The notes below the pieces were generated by a model. That model searched no databases, was not told the DNA's origin, and worked only from the letters and a program-made list of their open reading frames with translations. Below are positions 47,018 through 48,259 of a stretch of DNA of 48,259 nt, piece by piece. Numbering within the stretch: the stretch's first letter is position 1; each line of letters begins with the position of its first letter. Source of the DNA: Prevotella sp. CAG:485 (GTDB lineage Bacteria; Bacteroidota; Bacteroidia; Bacteroidales; Muribaculaceae); assembly GCA_000437495.1 (NCBI GenBank), contig FR897877.1, forward strand, positions 77,708-125,966, written 5' to 3'. The translations under genes were made by a program, and so were the position numbers.

Positions 47018-48219
47018 ACTTCTCCGTTGCGTTTGAGCATATTGCGGTAAATCTTCATGGGGTTGGCCGTAAGTTTGGTGAAGCCTTTCACGTCATCGGC
47101 ATTCCAGCCGGTGCTTACCTCGCCATAATCACCCATTCCGGTCTTCATCAGGTCGCAGGGGGTCTCCACGCCAATCAGCGAGAAGGTATAGGGTCTGAGC
47201 AACAGCTCCACAGTGCCGCTCACATGTTGCTGCGAAGAGATAAGGAATTGTTCCATATCGCGCATCACAGGCTCCGGATAGCAGGCTTCGTGCAGCTGCA
47301 TTCCATACCATGTGCCTATCTGGTCTTTCCAGTATTGCTGCCACTTGCTGAGGGTGTGTTTCTCCAGATATTTGTGGGCGCCGAGGATGAGCATAGGAGC
47401 GGCGGCTTCGAAAGCCACACGACCTTTGATGCCTATAATGGTGTCGCCCAGGTGCATATCGCGGCCAATGGCGAAGCGAGAACCGATGGCTTCCACGGCA
47501 CGGATGGCGTCAGTAGGTCGGTCAAATGTCTTGCCGTCAACAGCTGTCAGCTCGCCTTTGGTGAAGGTGAGCCGCAGTTTGCGGGGTTCGGTCTCGGTGA
47601 GCTGCGATGGCCATGCCTCTTCGGGCAAGGTCTGCTCTGAGTGGAGGGTCTCTTTGCCACCCACACTTGTTCCCCAAAGACCTTTGTTGATGCTGTAATC
47701 CATCTTGCGGAAGTCGGCCACATAGCCGTGCTTTGCCAGATAATCTATCTCTTCGGCACGCGTCAGCGCCAGGTCGCGGGTAGGGGTGATAATCTCTATC
47801 TCGGGTGCTAAAATCTGGAATGTGAGGTCAAAACGCACCTGGTCGTTGCCGGCGGCCGTGGAACCGTGTGCCACTGCCTCTGCGCCTATTTTCTTGGCGT
47901 GCTCTATTATGGCTATGGCCTGGAAGGTGCGCTCGGACGACACGCTGATGGGGTATGTGCCGTTGCGCAGCACATTGCCGGCAATCATGAAGCGGATGCA
48001 ACGTCGGTAATACTCGTCTTCAATGCGCAAAGCGGTGTGCGAGGCTGCCCCTAAGGCTTTGGCCTTACGTTCTATTTCCTGAAGCTCTTCGGGCGAGAAT
48101 CCACCCGTGTCTGCCACGGCGGTATGCACCTCATAGCCTAATTCTTTGCTCAGATACATGGCGCAATAGGAGGTGTCGAGGCCGCCGCTGAAGGCGAGTA
48201 CTACTTTTTTCTTCTGCAT
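47014..48219 (-). CDS. argG: Argininosuccinate synthase
   Basis: A 401-residue enzyme with the N-type ATP-pyrophosphatase motif VVLAFSGGLDTSYCA at residues 6-20, AHGSTAAGNDQVRF and the conserved C-terminal domain with AHKYLEKHTLSKWQ. It joins citrulline and aspartate. It is the first gene of the arginine cluster inside the window, ahead of argC. In Bacteroides, a GNAT acyltransferase and argR usually lie upstream; here they would be outside the window. Confidence 0.97.
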   Translation of the reverse strand: MQKKKVVLAFSGGLDTSYCAMYLSKELGYEVHTAVADTGGFSPEELQEIERKAKALGAASHTALRIEDEYYRRCIRFMIAGNVLRNGTYPISVSSERTFQAIAIIEHAKKIGAEAVAHGSTAAGNDQVRFDLTFQILAPEIEIITPTRDLALTRAEEIDYLAKHGYVADFRKMDYSINKGLWGTSVGGKETLHSEQTLPEEAWPSQLTETEPRKLRLTFTKGELTAVDGKTFDRPTDAIRAVEAIGSRFAIGRDMHLGDTIIGIKGRVAFEAAAPMLILGAHKYLEKHTLSKWQQYWKDQIGTWYGMQLHEACYPEPVMRDMEQFLISSQQHVSGTVELLLRPYTFSLIGVETPCDLMKTGMGDYGEVSTGWNADDVKGFTKLTANPMKIYRNMLKRNGEV

Positions 48220-48259
48220 ATCTTGTTGCGTTTAAGACCCCATTCCACAAAAAATGTTA
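48220..48259 (-). other. Window end upstream of argG
   Basis: Forty bases only. Too short to identify an upstream gene or promoter; no TAnnTTTG box is visible. Confidence 0.5.

Overview
The window looks like a chromosomal segment from the order Bacteroidales, plausibly Muribaculaceae; the family is an inference. The evidence is the TTTG / TAnnTTTG promoter type found before many genes, a C-terminal sorting-domain-like end on a BspA-like protein, a Bacteroidetes-type arginine cluster with an ArgF' transcarbamylase, an SDR-type threonine dehydrogenase, a DUF4301 protein, and the ribosomal/RNA polymerase gene order. No insertion sequence, prophage, CRISPR array or resistance gene was seen.

Layout. 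1-3.5 kb (minus): outer-membrane biogenesis (an OstA-like protein cut by the window edge, a SurA-like chaperone, a PpiC-like lipoprotein), followed upstream by an intergenic TAGCTA-rich repeat. 3.9-6.5 kb: divergent kbl and tdh, together a threonine-to-glycine pathway. 6.6-11.6 kb (minus): a DUF4301 protein, a RelA/SpoT homologue and an exported alpha/beta hydrolase. 11.9-14.2 kb (plus): tRNA-His, an M48 metalloprotease and a TlpA-like thioredoxin. 14.5-24.5 kb: an accessory stretch with a BspA-like leucine-rich protein, a Cys/His-rich Spy-like protein, yaaA, divergent umuD/umuC, a TPR-transmembrane-AraC regulator and a large secreted protein. Three of these genes are broken by small indels in short repeats, four indels in all. 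24.9-38.6 kb (minus): the transcription/translation block, in transcription order tRNA-Tyr, tRNA-Gly, tRNA-Thr, tuf, tRNA-Trp, secE, nusG, rplK, rplA, rplJ, rplL, then a terminator-like hairpin and a long gap, rpoB, rpoC. 38.9-40.7 kb: glmS. 40.9-48.2 kb (minus): argG-argC-argD-argF'-argB-argE-argH, with each start overlapping or nearly touching the previous stop.

How the genes work together. Tdh and Kbl turn threonine into glycine and acetyl-CoA. The arg genes make arginine, probably through succinylated intermediates as in Bacteroides. The translation/transcription block has a strong promoter before tRNA-Tyr, and a terminator-like hairpin separates rplL from rpoB. The RSH protein would couple starvation to (p)ppGpp; its hydrolase domain looks dead.

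Nothing in the window is clearly a new multi-gene system. The points most worth a second look are the cluster of frameshifts, the nearly leaderless umuD/umuC pair, the likeness of DUF4301 to UDP-sugar pyrophosphorylases, the Ala at the substrate-selecting position of ArgF', the TAGCTA repeat, and the structured region before yaaA.
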